Positions 18,006 to 28,532 of a DNA stretch of 64,000 nucleotides are shown one piece after another (the first letter of the stretch is position 1; every line of letters starts with the position of its first letter). The DNA comes from Chitinophagaceae bacterium (GTDB lineage Bacteria > Bacteroidota > Bacteroidia > Chitinophagales > Chitinophagaceae), in assembly GCA_023229465.1 (NCBI GenBank), contig JALNZE010000014.1, forward strand, positions 18,113-82,112, written 5' to 3'. The notes below the pieces were generated by a model. That model was not told the origin of the DNA. It saw nothing but the letters and a program-made list of their open reading frames with translations, and made no database searches. Position numbers and translations under genes: made by a program.

Positions 18006-20024
18006 ATGCAAAAAATTATACGCATTGCCTGCCTGCTTTCTGTATTACTGATACAATCCGAATTAATGGCTAATACGATTATTGTAAAAGGATACGTAAG
18101 AGATTCAGCCAATAACCCAATCGCCAACAGAACAGTTAAAATATATAGTACAGACAGCACCAATCATGGCTGTATACTGTCTCATACAAAAGTAACCAAC
18201 CCGAATGGTTATTATATAGATACACTTACCTGCGATGGTGATATCCGCAAACTTTCGATCATTGTTGAAAACTGCGATGGCAAAAAAATAATACACGAAC
18301 ATACCATTACCCCAAACAATTTTGTGGAAAGTAATTTTACCATTTGTAAACCATTATCCTTCCACCCGGATATCGTTTATTGTAAATCGGCCTTCTCTTA
18401 TGCTTCATTGGCAACAGGGGTAAAATTTAATAGTGCGGGTTGCTTTGCACCAGGTGGCGACAGTATCATCAGTCGTAAATGGAGTTTTGGCGATACCTCG
18501 GCTGCCTTAACAGGTAACAGGTTTGATCCTACACATGCCTATTCCAAAGCAGGTATATACCAGGTTTGCCTGACTATTAAAACAAAAAGTGGCTGTGAGA
18601 GCAAATACTGCAGCACTATTGTTTTTACCCCAGAGTCAACCAATTGCAGGGTAGATTTACAGGTAGATTTTGAAAAGATGAGTCCGAAAAAAATCCAATT
18701 CAAAAGTCATAGTTCCATTTTAACCGGCGACAGTATTGTACAAAGAATCTGGAAGTTTGGAGATGGCAACTCATTAGATGGTAACCTGGCTAACCCTTTG
18801 AAAGAATACAAAAACAAGGGAGACTATAAAGTATGCCTCCGCGTAAGAACAGCGAAGGGTTGTGAAAAAGAATTTTGCATCACCCTCATCATACATGACA
18901 CTGTACCAGGCACCATTCCCATTCCTGCCGGTTGCAAAGCAAAGTTCACTTATACCATAAAAGACACATTGATCGTATTCAACAGTTCAGGATCCGTGGG
19001 CAGTAATCCATCAGACAGTATCATCAGCCGTACCTGGTATTATACTGACAGTACCACTTCCGTTTCTTTACCCGGGAATATTATAACGCCATCTTATCCT
19101 TATACCAAACCAGGTAACTATCTTGTACTGCTGGTTATCAAAACCAAAAATGGTTGTGAAAGCAGGTATGAAGGTAAAGTAGTGATTGAACCAAAACCCA
19201 TACCAACCGGTTGCAAAGCATTTTTTACTTACTCAATCAAAGATTCACTGGTTGTATTTAATAGTTCAGGATCCGTGGGCAGTACACCATCAGACAGTAT
19301 CATCAGCCGTACCTGGTATTATGCTGATAATGCGGTTTCTCTTTCTTTACCTGGTAATATCATTACACCATCCTATCCTTATACCAAACCCGGCAAATAC
19401 AAAGTTTACCTTGTAATCAAAACAAAGAATGGTTGTGAAAGTAAATATTATACATCAGTTGAAATCAGGCCAGCCAACTGTAACACATTGGTGCAATTCA
19501 ATGCCGAAAGAATCAGCCCGAAAAAAATACAATTCAACAGTACAGTAAGTAATTTATTACAGGGAGATAGTGTGATAGAAAGAAAATGGAAATTTGGCGA
19601 CAATACTCAGTTAGGCGGTAACCGGAAAGATCCTGTGAAAGAATTTTCGAGAATGGGTATTTACAATAGTTGTTTATCCATTAAAACATTGTATGGTTGT
19701 GAAGCACAAATCTGTAAAAATATTGTGGTGCAGGATTCCATGAATACATCACAATATTTAGTGGACTATATCAAGATCATTACCATTAATCCTAACCCGG
19801 TTGTAACCAGAATGGTTACCACTGTGTATAGCAGGAATAATAATGTTGAAGCTGATATCTCTGTTTATGATATTTACGGACAGGGGAAAATAAATGTAAA
19901 GAAAATGTTGGGGCAGGGAAATAATATCATTGAGATAGGCACTGAATCTTTATACCGTGGGCCCTATTTCCTGAAAGTAAGTACAAGGAATGGTAAAGAC
20001 AGTAAAGCATTTTATAAATTATAA
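18006..20024 (+). CDS. Secreted multi-PKD protein with type IX secretion C-terminal domain
   Basis: Predicted surface or secreted protein of unknown role. The start at 18006 (MQKIIRIACLLSVLLIQ) gives a clean signal peptide; the longer frame from 17967 adds 13 residues. Order: a transthyretin/CNA-B-like domain (about 20-105; 'VKGYVRDSANNPIANRTVKIY'), five PKD domains (each with a 'R-x-W-x-F/Y-x-D' core and a 'TKNGCE'-like end, paired cysteines), and a C-terminal sorting domain (about 590-672; 'ITINPNPV', 'VYDIYGQ', 'GPYFLKVST') that sends proteins through the type IX system. PKD 3 and 4 are nearly identical, also in DNA, pointing to recent internal duplication. Confidence 0.85.
   Translation: MQKIIRIACLLSVLLIQSELMANTIIVKGYVRDSANNPIANRTVKIYSTDSTNHGCILSHTKVTNPNGYYIDTLTCDGDIRKLSIIVENCDGKKIIHEHTITPNNFVESNFTICKPLSFHPDIVYCKSAFSYASLATGVKFNSAGCFAPGGDSIISRKWSFGDTSAALTGNRFDPTHAYSKAGIYQVCLTIKTKSGCESKYCSTIVFTPESTNCRVDLQVDFEKMSPKKIQFKSHSSILTGDSIVQRIWKFGDGNSLDGNLANPLKEYKNKGDYKVCLRVRTAKGCEKEFCITLIIHDTVPGTIPIPAGCKAKFTYTIKDTLIVFNSSGSVGSNPSDSIISRTWYYTDSTTSVSLPGNIITPSYPYTKPGNYLVLLVIKTKNGCESRYEGKVVIEPKPIPTGCKAFFTYSIKDSLVVFNSSGSVGSTPSDSIISRTWYYADNAVSLSLPGNIITPSYPYTKPGKYKVYLVIKTKNGCESKYYTSVEIRPANCNTLVQFNAERISPKKIQFNSTVSNLLQGDSVIERKWKFGDNTQLGGNRKDPVKEFSRMGIYNSCLSIKTLYGCEAQICKNIVVQDSMNTSQYLVDYIKIITINPNPVVTRMVTTVYSRNNNVEADISVYDIYGQGKINVKKMLGQGNNIIEIGTESLYRGPYFLKVSTRNGKDSKAFYKL
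18984..19331 (+). repeat. Recent tandem duplication of a PKD-coding unit (279-bp period)
   Basis: The segment from 18984 (AGTTCAGGATCCGTGGGCAG) recurs at 19263, exactly 279 bases (93 codons) later, with near-identity over at least 65 bases. The other PKD units in the same gene are far more diverged at DNA level. Confidence 0.85.
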
Positions 20025-20076
20025 TCCGTTATGACCCATTTCCCCAAAAAATCAGGAAGGTAACCCGGTTTTCACC

Positions 20077-20084
20077 TATTTTTG
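20077..20084 (+). promoter_or_regulatory. -7 element of the sucD promoter
   Basis: TATTTTTG fits TAnnTTTG and is placed 33 nt before the sucD ATG. No convincing TTTG was seen at -33. Confidence 0.5.
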
Positions 20085-20116
20085 CCGCGAATTTCAAATA
20101 ACCTGAAACTTTTGCC

Positions 20117-20989
20117 ATGGCAGTATTAGTGAATAAAAATTCGAAAATTATTGTACAGGGTTTTACCGGTACAGAAGGTACGTTTCATGCAACACAGATG
20201 ATTGAATATGGCACCAATGTAGTAGGTGGTGTAACGCCGAATAAAGGTGGCAGTTCTCACCTTGACAGGCCCGTGTTCAATACAGTAGCCGATGCTGTTG
20301 CAAAAACCGGCGCCAACGTTAGTATCATTTTTGTACCGCCGGCTTTTGCGGCCGATGCCATCATGGAGGCCACCGATGCGGGTATTGCATTGGTAGTATG
20401 TATTACAGAAGGTATTCCTGTGCAGGATATGGTAAAAGTAAAAAACTATTTACTGGGTAAAAATACGCGTTTGGTTGGACCTAATTGTCCGGGCGTAATT
20501 ACCGCCGGTGAAGCCAAAGTAGGTATCATGCCTGGCTTTATTTTTAAGCCGGGTCGCATTGGTATTGTATCAAAAAGCGGAACCTTAACCTATGAAGCGG
20601 CCGACCAGGTAGTAAAAGCCGGGCTGGGTATCAGCACAGCTATTGGAATAGGCGGGGACCCAATCATTGGTACGCCTACTAAAGATGCAGTAGAACTTTT
20701 AATGAATGATCCTGAAACTGATGGTATTATTATGATTGGTGAGATTGGCGGAAGCATGGAAGCAGATGCTGCCCGATGGATTAAAGACCATAAAACAAAA
20801 CCAGTGGTAGGCTTTATTGCCGGGCAAACCGCCCCTCCCGGCCGACGCATGGGACATGCAGGAGCCATCATTGGAGGAGCAGACGATACCGCTGCCGCTA
20901 AAATGAAGATCATGGCAGACTGTGGAATTGAAGTAGTAGCCAGTCCTGCAGATATTGGCAAAAAAATGGCAGAGATACTCAAGAAATAA
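20117..20989 (+). CDS. sucD: Succinyl-CoA synthetase alpha subunit
   Basis: Citric acid cycle enzyme; with SucC it converts succinyl-CoA to succinate and makes ATP or GTP. The 290-residue protein has an N-terminal CoA-binding Rossmann domain ('KIIVQGFTGTEGTFH', 'GGVTPNKGG'), 'VGPNCPGVI', and the C-terminal ligase domain with the phosphorylated His in 'GRRMGHAGAIIGG'. Length is typical. The beta subunit gene sucC is not adjacent, as is usual in many Bacteroidota. It is transcribed alone from the promoter at about 20080 and ends in a very strong terminator. Confidence 0.97.
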   Translation: MAVLVNKNSKIIVQGFTGTEGTFHATQMIEYGTNVVGGVTPNKGGSSHLDRPVFNTVADAVAKTGANVSIIFVPPAFAADAIMEATDAGIALVVCITEGIPVQDMVKVKNYLLGKNTRLVGPNCPGVITAGEAKVGIMPGFIFKPGRIGIVSKSGTLTYEAADQVVKAGLGISTAIGIGGDPIIGTPTKDAVELLMNDPETDGIIMIGEIGGSMEADAARWIKDHKTKPVVGFIAGQTAPPGRRMGHAGAIIGGADDTAAAKMKIMADCGIEVVASPADIGKKMAEILKK

Positions 20990-21001
20990 TATGACCCAGG
21001 T

Positions 21002-21038
21002 AAAAAATCCCGATCTGTTGCAGATCGGGATTTTTTTT
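21002..21038 (+). terminator. Strong intrinsic terminator of sucD
   Basis: A 16-bp perfect stem (AAAAAATCCCGATCTG / CAGATCGGGATTTTTT) closes a 3-nt loop and is followed by further T residues, 12 nt after the sucD stop. The A/T arms make it potentially bidirectional. Confidence 0.92.
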
Positions 21039-21171
21039 GTGCAAAAAAAATCAAAGCGCCCTCAGCGATGACAATGCTACAATATTTTGCTAATCGGTCA
21101 TACCTTGTGTGAAATTACCGGCAAGTTTGCATCCTAAGCAATAGCCATTATTTTAACCGAAAACCCGTTAC

Positions 21172-24100
21172 ATGGCGTTACGTAACTTATACATATCTAT
21201 TCTTTTATTAGTTTCTTTGGGTTCACAGGCAGGAACAAACGATACCCTGTTTAAAAAAGAATGGATTGGGATTAATACCATACTCATTAAACAGGACCTG
21301 ACCCGAACAGCACTTGATAAAGTAAATACCCTGTATCAAAAAGCAAAACAAAAAAAATTACCTGACCAGGTAATCAAATGCCTGATATACCAATACAGTT
21401 TACAGGGGAGAATCACATCTGTTGACCCAAACCCTATAATACAAAAGATACAATCAGAAATTACCCTATCTACAGATGAAACGCAAAAAGCGATACTTCA
21501 TTCACTGCTTGCCAAATTATACCTGCAATATTTTAGCCATAACCGCTGGCGTATATATGGCAGAAAAAAGACGGCCGATATTTCAAAAGAAGATATCACT
21601 ACATGGGGTATTGATGATTTCTATTTAACAATCAGCAAACATTTTATCCTTTCATTAAAAAATACTGACCTGCTGAAACAACAAGGCACGGCAACTTATC
21701 ATTCGGTTATCATACAGGGCAATATGCCTGATGCAAACCCAACCCTGTTTAACCTATTAGCGTATGAGGCGCTTAAATATTTCAAATCAGGTGAAAACTA
21801 TCTAAATAAACCCGCTTATGCTTTTACCATAAATGATGAAAAAGCATTGGCGCCATTGGATGAATTTATACAAGCCCGCTTTATCACCGCCGACAGTACT
21901 GAACAGCAATGGATAAGTTTGCAATTATTTCAACAGCTACTTTCGTTTCACCGGAACGACAAGGATAAAAACACTTTACTGCAAATAAACCTGGACCGCA
22001 TAGAATGGGTGTACATAAATGCGGCCTTTCTCTCAAAAGAAACCGCTTACATAAATGCACTGGAAGAAATTACCACAAAATATAAAGAAACAGCAACCGC
22101 CTCTCAGGCATGGTATAATTTAGCTAAGATAGAAGCTGACAAGGCAGCAGGCTACAAGCCATTTGAGGATACTGCTAACCGTTATAGTTATATTAAAGTA
22201 AAGAAAATAGCAGAAAAAGCTTTGTTACTTTACAAAGACACAACCCGCGGAGCTGTACAACTACAAAATCTATTATCAGAGATAGCACACAAAGAACTAC
22301 GCACACAAACTGAAAAAGTATCTATCCCCGGAAAACCAATCAGGGCCCTGGTTACTTACCGAAATGTAAATACTTTATATGGAAGAATCCTGAGAATCAA
22401 GAGTAAAGAAGAACTAAGCGGCAACCAATGGGCCACTGACTATTGGGAGAAAGCGCTCCGGTTAAAAGTGTACCAGGCATTCACGCAGGCGCTACCACAA
22501 ACCAGTGACTACCAACAGCACAGTGTTGAAATTAAATTAGAAAGCCTTCCTGTTGGAGAATATGCTTTACTGAGCGCCAGCTCATCAAAATTCGACATTA
22601 CCAGTGATAAGATGAGCTTACAGATTTTTCATGTATCCAATATCAGCTATGTCAAAAACAATCATGATTTTTTTATTCTGAATAGAAATGACGGCCAGGC
22701 AATTGAAAATGCAAAAACAGTTATCTATCAAAAAATATACAGCCAAATAAAACAGAACTATGTATTGGAAAAAATAGCCGAAAAAATTACCAACAGTAAT
22801 GGCTATTTCAGGTTTGTTGAAAAAGCAAATGCCTATAATATCAGTTACAGGATCAGTAAAGGCGATGATGTATTGGATATCAACGAAAATGATTTTTTTT
22901 CTGATGAACCCATTGAGCCCACGACTAAAGATGATGGACTTATTGAAAAATATGAAAGAACGAATCAAAGGGTTTTCTTTTTTACCGACAGGGGTATTTA
23001 CCGACCGGGCCAACCCGTTTTTTTTAAAGGCATTGCCATCACCAAAGATTACAGAACAAAACTAAGTAAACTGTTTACCAGCAAGGATTCCGGCTTATTG
23101 TACCTGAAAGATGCCAACCGGAAAAAAATCGATTCCGCCAGGTTTGCTTTAAATGAGTATGGTTCCTTTCATGGAAAATTTTTATTGCCGGTCAATGGAT
23201 TAACCGGGCAGTTCAGTATAGAAGTTGCCGGAAAAAATATGGCAGGTACTTATTTTTCAGTGGAGGAATACAAGCGTCCGGGTTTCCATATTGTCTTCGA
23301 AAAAATAAGTGGCGCTTACCGGTTAAATGATTCTGTTACCATCGCAGGTAACGTGAAAGCATTTGCCGGTAATAGTATTGATGGAGCCACTGTTGTATAC
23401 AGTGTAAAACGAAATATCCGTTTTAATGATCCATGGCTTTGGAGAAGGCCCTACCCTTTCAATAATGGCCGGGAAACCAGTCATGGTGTAATCAAAACCA
23501 ATACAGAAGGAAAATTCACTATTACGTTTAAAGCAGGTGCGGAAGATATTACGGACCGTACAGGCAATCCCTTGTTTGATTTTTCCATCTCAGCCGATGT
23601 GACCGATATCAATGGGGAAACCCATAGTAACCAAACGATCATTACCACCGGCTTCAGCTCTCTATTACTGAACATTAGTGCGCCCTCATTAACAGAGATC
23701 GATAGTTTCAAAAATATAGCTGTCAGCAGTACCAATCTCAGCTATGAAAAAGAACCTGCCCAGGTACATCTGAAAATATATGCATTACAGGCGCCTGAAC
23801 GAATAGTAAGAAAAAGATACTGGACCCGACCCGACCAGTTTGTAATAAGCAGGGATGCGTTTATACATGATTTCCCAACAGATGAATATGAAGAAGAAAG
23901 CAATTACCAGACCTGGCTCACAGGTGATCTGGTAAATGAAGGAACGGTCAACACAAAAGACGCCAATGTATTTCCTGTTAAGCCGGGAACTATGCAGGCT
24001 GGCTATTACCGCATAGAAGCGATTGCCAAAGACAAAGACGGCGGGGAAATAAAAAACATCCGCTACATACAGTTATTCAATTTTGCCCATCAGCAGTTAG

Positions 24101-27100
24101 CCGCGCCAACTTATCAATTCAATCATACAATCAGTGGTTCAGCAGTACCCGGACAAACAGCCTCATTTATCAGTGGCAGCATAGCTGATCAGATATACCT
24201 GGTCAGAAATACAGGAAAACTGCTGAACAAAACCAGCGACTATCAATACATACAACGAAAAAAAGGACTTGAAACCATACAATATACGCCGGATGAAAAC
24301 GACAGGGGTGGCGTAACTATTGATGAGGTTTTTGTATATGATAACAGGGTGTATGCGTACCAATATTATTTAGAGGTACCCTGGAATAATAAGCGATTAC
24401 AGGTACAATATGCAACCTACCGGAATAAAACAGAGCCTGGCAGTAAGGAGAACTGGACGGTAACTGTTCAGAATAATCAACATGAAAATGCCGCGGCAGA
24501 ATTGCTCACAGGCATGTATGATGCATCACTGGATCAGTTTAAATCGAACAACTGGGCCATTCCATACATTTGGGAAACGAACAATCAGCAAAATATTTTT
24601 TCAGCAGGCTCCAATTTCAGTGTTGGGATTGCAAGTGAAAATACTGTTCCCGAAAAATACCTGGAAGAAATTGCCAATGAGCATGATCATTTGGCCATCG
24701 ATATATTTGAATTTTTGGATAGCGCATTGACGTCCCTGTATGAGGGAGGATTTACCGGCTATGGGCCAAAGAGGTATAAAGCAGGAATGATTGAGGCAGG
24801 CAGTATGGCAAACTTAAAAGGCACCGGAATGCCTGATCAAAATAAATCAGTTACCGCAAAAAATATCAGTAATGCCGGTATCCGCACCAGGAACTCAGCG
24901 CCTGTGGTAGAAGAAGATTATGACAAAGTATATACCAATGTGAATTTGATAGATTCTGCAACAGGGGATCATATTATCAACGGAAAAACAGTGGGCAATA
25001 CCAAATTGACTGAAATGACTCAGGTACAGACCAGAAAAAAATTTAATGAAACAGCCTTTTTCTTTCCGCAACTCTATGCCGATTCCACTGGTAAATACAG
25101 TTTCAGTTTTACCATGCCCGAAGCAATGACACAATGGAAATGGATGAGCCTGGCACATACAAAAGACCTGGCCTTTGGCAGTAACCAAACCCATATTCTT
25201 ACGCAGAAAAAATTGATGATACAACCCAACGCGCCCAGGTTTATGCGTGAGGGCGACAATATAGAATTCAGCGCCAAAATTGTAAACCTGGGTGATACAG
25301 AAATAACAGGACAGGTAAGTTTCGAACTGATAGACGCCACCAGTAATACTTCTGTTGACGGCTGGTTTCAGAATATATTTCCATCGCAATACTTTACGGT
25401 TGAAGCCGGGCAAAGTTTTCCGGTGCAATTTCCGATGCAGGTTCCTTACAGTTTTAACCGGCCGTTAACCTGGCGCATCATAGCTAAAGCCGGCGAGTTC
25501 AGTGATGGCGAAGAAAACACATTACCTGTTCTTTCCAACCGGATGCTAGTTACCGAAAGCCTTCCCCTGCTTCTTCAAACAGATACCACACAGGTATTCA
25601 AATTTGAAAAATTACTACATAATAACAGTGAGACACTCTCGCATGAAAGTTTTACTATTGAATACACTTCTAATCCTGTATGGTATGCGATTCAGGCACT
25701 ACCCTATTTAATAGAATACCCATACGAATGCTCCGAACAAAGTTTTAATCGTTTGTATGCAAACACACTGGCGTCTTTTATCGTGAATAAATATCCCGCC
25801 ATCAAAGAGGTTTTTGAAAAATGGAAGTCGGACAGCTCTTCTCTAAAATCTAAACTACAAACGAATGAAGCGCTTAAACAAATCCTTCTTCAGGAAACGC
25901 CCTGGGTATTGCAGGCTGAAAGCGAGGAGCAACAGCAGAAAAATATCAGCCTGTTATTCGACCTGGTAAAACTCAGCAACCAGACAGAATCCCTCATCGA
26001 AAAATTAGCACAACTTCAATTACCAGATGGCAGTTTCAGTTGGTTTAAAGGCGGGTATTCAGACAGGTATATTACCAACTATATACTCACTGGTATTGGC
26101 AAGCTGAAAAGACTGGGCGCTTTATCACCTGGTATTGCTTTGCGCATCAGACCCATGTTAGTGAATGCATTGAAGTATGCAGACAGCAAACTGTCAGCAG
26201 ATCACCAACGGTTAGTTCAAAACAAAACTTATCTGGCCAAACAACAAATTTCATCGGTTCAAATTGAGTATCTCTATATGCGGAGTTTTTTCAGGGATAT
26301 TGCGCAGCAATCAACCGGTGCATACCAGTATTTTTATCAACAAGGCAAGCAGTTTTGGATCAAACAAAACAGTTATTACAGGGCACAGCTTGGTTTGGTT
26401 TATTATAGGAATGGGGATGAAAAATTCGCAAAACTAACCATCCTGCCCGCCCTATTGGAGAATGCCATTCAGGATACGAAACAGGGCATGTATTGGAAAA
26501 CTACCTATACTGGCTCCTGGTATCAATCCCCCATCGAACACCAAACTATGCTGGTTGCCTTTATGAGTGAACTTAACCAGGAAAAATCAGGCAAAACGCT
26601 TATCGGTCATATCAATGCCATGAAAACATGGCTGCTTCTGAATAAGCAAACGAACAACTGGAAGACAACCATAGCCACTGCAGATGCATGCTATGCATTA
26701 CTACTGAACGGAACTGATTGGTTAAGTTCAAACAGGAAAACAACTATCCAGGCAGGCAACTACCGTTTCAATAACAGTAATGAAAAAGCAGCGGTGGGGA
26801 CAGGCTATTTCAAAAAAAGAATAGAAGGGAAAATGGTGGTACCAGAAATGGGGAATATTACCGTTAGTTCACATTCAACAATCAATCAATCACCTTCCTG
26901 GGGAACCGCTTATTGGCAATATTTTGAAGAGCTTGATAAAATAACTACTGCTTTATCTCCCTTAACACTCAGGAAACAATTATTTATTGAACGAAATACG
27001 GATAAAGGAAAAGTATTATTTCCGGTTCAGGAAGGTGACGAATTAAAGAAAGGTGATAAAATAATAATCAGGATAGCATTAAAATCCGACCGTGATATGG

Positions 27101-27381
27101 ATTACCTGCACCTGAAAGATATGAGAGCCGCTTCGATGGAGCCGGTGAATGTATTGAGCAGCTACAAATGGCAGGATGGGTTGGGTTATTATGAAAGTAC
27201 CAAAGAGGCAAGCACTAACTTTTTTATCGGCCATTTACCGAAGGGAAACTATATTTTTGACTACCCGGTTTTCATTACGCATACCGGCGTTTTTTCTGTA
27301 GGAATCGCTTCAATTCAGTGCATGTATGCACCGGTATTTACAAGCCATTCAGAAGGAATAAAGATCAGGGTATCGAATTAG
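21172..27381 (+). CDS. Bacterial alpha-2-macroglobulin-family protein
   Basis: Predicted periplasmic or surface protease-trapping protein of 2069 residues. Signal peptide at 1-21 without a lipobox cysteine, so not an obvious lipoprotein. An N-terminal helical, TPR-like part (about 25-380) precedes a string of macroglobulin domains; MG2 shows 'DRGIYRPGQPVFFKG' at 606-620. The A2M domain has 'QPNAPRFMREGDNIEFSAKIVN', and the thioester motif is intact as Cys1520-Ser-Glu-Gln1523 in 'YPYECSEQSFNR', so it should form the reactive internal thioester. The complement-like helical domain and a C-terminal bait-receptor region follow. Proteobacterial homologues usually lie beside pbpC; no penicillin-binding protein is near here. 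Confidence 0.92.
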   Translation: MALRNLYISILLLVSLGSQAGTNDTLFKKEWIGINTILIKQDLTRTALDKVNTLYQKAKQKKLPDQVIKCLIYQYSLQGRITSVDPNPIIQKIQSEITLSTDETQKAILHSLLAKLYLQYFSHNRWRIYGRKKTADISKEDITTWGIDDFYLTISKHFILSLKNTDLLKQQGTATYHSVIIQGNMPDANPTLFNLLAYEALKYFKSGENYLNKPAYAFTINDEKALAPLDEFIQARFITADSTEQQWISLQLFQQLLSFHRNDKDKNTLLQINLDRIEWVYINAAFLSKETAYINALEEITTKYKETATASQAWYNLAKIEADKAAGYKPFEDTANRYSYIKVKKIAEKALLLYKDTTRGAVQLQNLLSEIAHKELRTQTEKVSIPGKPIRALVTYRNVNTLYGRILRIKSKEELSGNQWATDYWEKALRLKVYQAFTQALPQTSDYQQHSVEIKLESLPVGEYALLSASSSKFDITSDKMSLQIFHVSNISYVKNNHDFFILNRNDGQAIENAKTVIYQKIYSQIKQNYVLEKIAEKITNSNGYFRFVEKANAYNISYRISKGDDVLDINENDFFSDEPIEPTTKDDGLIEKYERTNQRVFFFTDRGIYRPGQPVFFKGIAITKDYRTKLSKLFTSKDSGLLYLKDANRKKIDSARFALNEYGSFHGKFLLPVNGLTGQFSIEVAGKNMAGTYFSVEEYKRPGFHIVFEKISGAYRLNDSVTIAGNVKAFAGNSIDGATVVYSVKRNIRFNDPWLWRRPYPFNNGRETSHGVIKTNTEGKFTITFKAGAEDITDRTGNPLFDFSISADVTDINGETHSNQTIITTGFSSLLLNISAPSLTEIDSFKNIAVSSTNLSYEKEPAQVHLKIYALQAPERIVRKRYWTRPDQFVISRDAFIHDFPTDEYEEESNYQTWLTGDLVNEGTVNTKDANVFPVKPGTMQAGYYRIEAIAKDKDGGEIKNIRYIQLFNFAHQQLAAPTYQFNHTISGSAVPGQTASFISGSIADQIYLVRNTGKLLNKTSDYQYIQRKKGLETIQYTPDENDRGGVTIDEVFVYDNRVYAYQYYLEVPWNNKRLQVQYATYRNKTEPGSKENWTVTVQNNQHENAAAELLTGMYDASLDQFKSNNWAIPYIWETNNQQNIFSAGSNFSVGIASENTVPEKYLEEIANEHDHLAIDIFEFLDSALTSLYEGGFTGYGPKRYKAGMIEAGSMANLKGTGMPDQNKSVTAKNISNAGIRTRNSAPVVEEDYDKVYTNVNLIDSATGDHIINGKTVGNTKLTEMTQVQTRKKFNETAFFFPQLYADSTGKYSFSFTMPEAMTQWKWMSLAHTKDLAFGSNQTHILTQKKLMIQPNAPRFMREGDNIEFSAKIVNLGDTEITGQVSFELIDATSNTSVDGWFQNIFPSQYFTVEAGQSFPVQFPMQVPYSFNRPLTWRIIAKAGEFSDGEENTLPVLSNRMLVTESLPLLLQTDTTQVFKFEKLLHNNSETLSHESFTIEYTSNPVWYAIQALPYLIEYPYECSEQSFNRLYANTLASFIVNKYPAIKEVFEKWKSDSSSLKSKLQTNEALKQILLQETPWVLQAESEEQQQKNISLLFDLVKLSNQTESLIEKLAQLQLPDGSFSWFKGGYSDRYITNYILTGIGKLKRLGALSPGIALRIRPMLVNALKYADSKLSADHQRLVQNKTYLAKQQISSVQIEYLYMRSFFRDIAQQSTGAYQYFYQQGKQFWIKQNSYYRAQLGLVYYRNGDEKFAKLTILPALLENAIQDTKQGMYWKTTYTGSWYQSPIEHQTMLVAFMSELNQEKSGKTLIGHINAMKTWLLLNKQTNNWKTTIATADACYALLLNGTDWLSSNRKTTIQAGNYRFNNSNEKAAVGTGYFKKRIEGKMVVPEMGNITVSSHSTINQSPSWGTAYWQYFEELDKITTALSPLTLRKQLFIERNTDKGKVLFPVQEGDELKKGDKIIIRIALKSDRDMDYLHLKDMRAASMEPVNVLSSYKWQDGLGYYESTKEASTNFFIGHLPKGNYIFDYPVFITHTGVFSVGIASIQCMYAPVFTSHSEGIKIRVSN

Positions 27382-27423
27382 TTTCTCAAATATTGAAACC
27401 CTTTTTAAACGATCTTTACCATC

Positions 27424-28479
27424 ATGGAAGTTGATTATATGATAGTAGGGCAAGGCATCTGTGGCACGTTTCTGAGTAATGAGCTGATACAGGCGGGTCA
27501 AACAGTTTTGGTGATTGATGAAAACAGACCACAAAGTTCCACCAAAATAGCCAGCGGTGTAATCAACCCCATTACCGGAAGGCGACTGGTAAGAACATGG
27601 GAGATAGAAAAAATGATGCCTTATGCAGTGAATGCATACAAAACATTTGGAGAAAAAATAGCAACACCTCTTATCCGACAATGTAATATACTGGATTTTC
27701 ATCCTACCCCGCAGATGGTATTGGCTTTTGCAGAAAGACAACCAATTGAAAAAGAATATTTGCGCATACCCGATTATGCGGATCAATGGAAAACTTATTT
27801 CAATTATGATTTCACCATTGGAGAAATAAATCCTTGTTGGCTAATTGAGCTGAATCAATTATTGGCAGGATGGAGAGTTGAATTACAAAAAAAGGAATCA
27901 CTGTTAGAGGATCTGTTTATTTGGGAGGATTGTATAGTTGCAAAAGACCATATTCAATATCGAAACATTATTGCCCAAAAGATCATTTTCTGCGATGGTG
28001 TATTTGGTTTTGATAATCCCTATTTTAAACTGTTACCCTATTCACCTAACAAAGGAGAGGCACTCATTGTGCATATTCCCGGTCTGCCCCGAACAAATAT
28101 TTTCAAGCACGGCATTAATATTGTTCCCTGGGAAGAGGATCTTTTCTGGATTGGGTCGACCTTTGAATGGACATTCAATCACACTAATCCCACACCTGAT
28201 TTCCGAATTAAAACAGAAAAACAACTTAGAAACTGGCTGAAACTACCTTTTAAAGTGGTTGATCATTTTGCAGCTGAAAGGCCCACCAACATGGAACGTA
28301 GGCCCTTTGTAGGTTTACATCCAGTTACCACATCTGTTGGCATCTTCAATGGTATGGGTACCAAGGGCTGCTCTCTTAGTCCATACTTTGCCCATGAATT
28401 TGTTGAATACCTTTTACAGAATACCCCTCTTACCCCTGAAGTAGATGTAAGGAGATTCGCGAAAATTTTAAGTCGGTAA
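27424..28479 (+). CDS. FAD-dependent oxidoreductase of the DAO family
   Basis: A 351-residue flavoprotein resembling glycine/D-amino acid oxidases. The N terminus has the dinucleotide-binding fold 'YMIVGQGICGTFLSNELIQAG' (residues 5-25) with the acidic end of strand 2 (VIDEN). 'SSTKIASGVINPITGRRL' after it is typical of the DAO family (substrate-side loop), and the C-terminal 'RPTNMERRPFVGLHP...GIFNGMGTKGCSLSPYFA' matches the FAD-closing segment. Substrate cannot be told from sequence. It follows the A2M gene by 42 nt and may be co-transcribed, though no functional link is evident. Confidence 0.85.
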   Translation: MEVDYMIVGQGICGTFLSNELIQAGQTVLVIDENRPQSSTKIASGVINPITGRRLVRTWEIEKMMPYAVNAYKTFGEKIATPLIRQCNILDFHPTPQMVLAFAERQPIEKEYLRIPDYADQWKTYFNYDFTIGEINPCWLIELNQLLAGWRVELQKKESLLEDLFIWEDCIVAKDHIQYRNIIAQKIIFCDGVFGFDNPYFKLLPYSPNKGEALIVHIPGLPRTNIFKHGINIVPWEEDLFWIGSTFEWTFNHTNPTPDFRIKTEKQLRNWLKLPFKVVDHFAAERPTNMERRPFVGLHPVTTSVGIFNGMGTKGCSLSPYFAHEFVEYLLQNTPLTPEVDVRRFAKILSR

Positions 28480-28532
28480 TTGTTGACAAAAAATTAATAT
28501 TGTAGCAACCCTTAACCCCAAAAAAAATTTAA

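Noticed and set aside
24895..25428. 177-codon frame antisense to the alpha-2-macroglobulin gene
   Set aside because: Lies within conserved A2M coding sequence; no start context or family.
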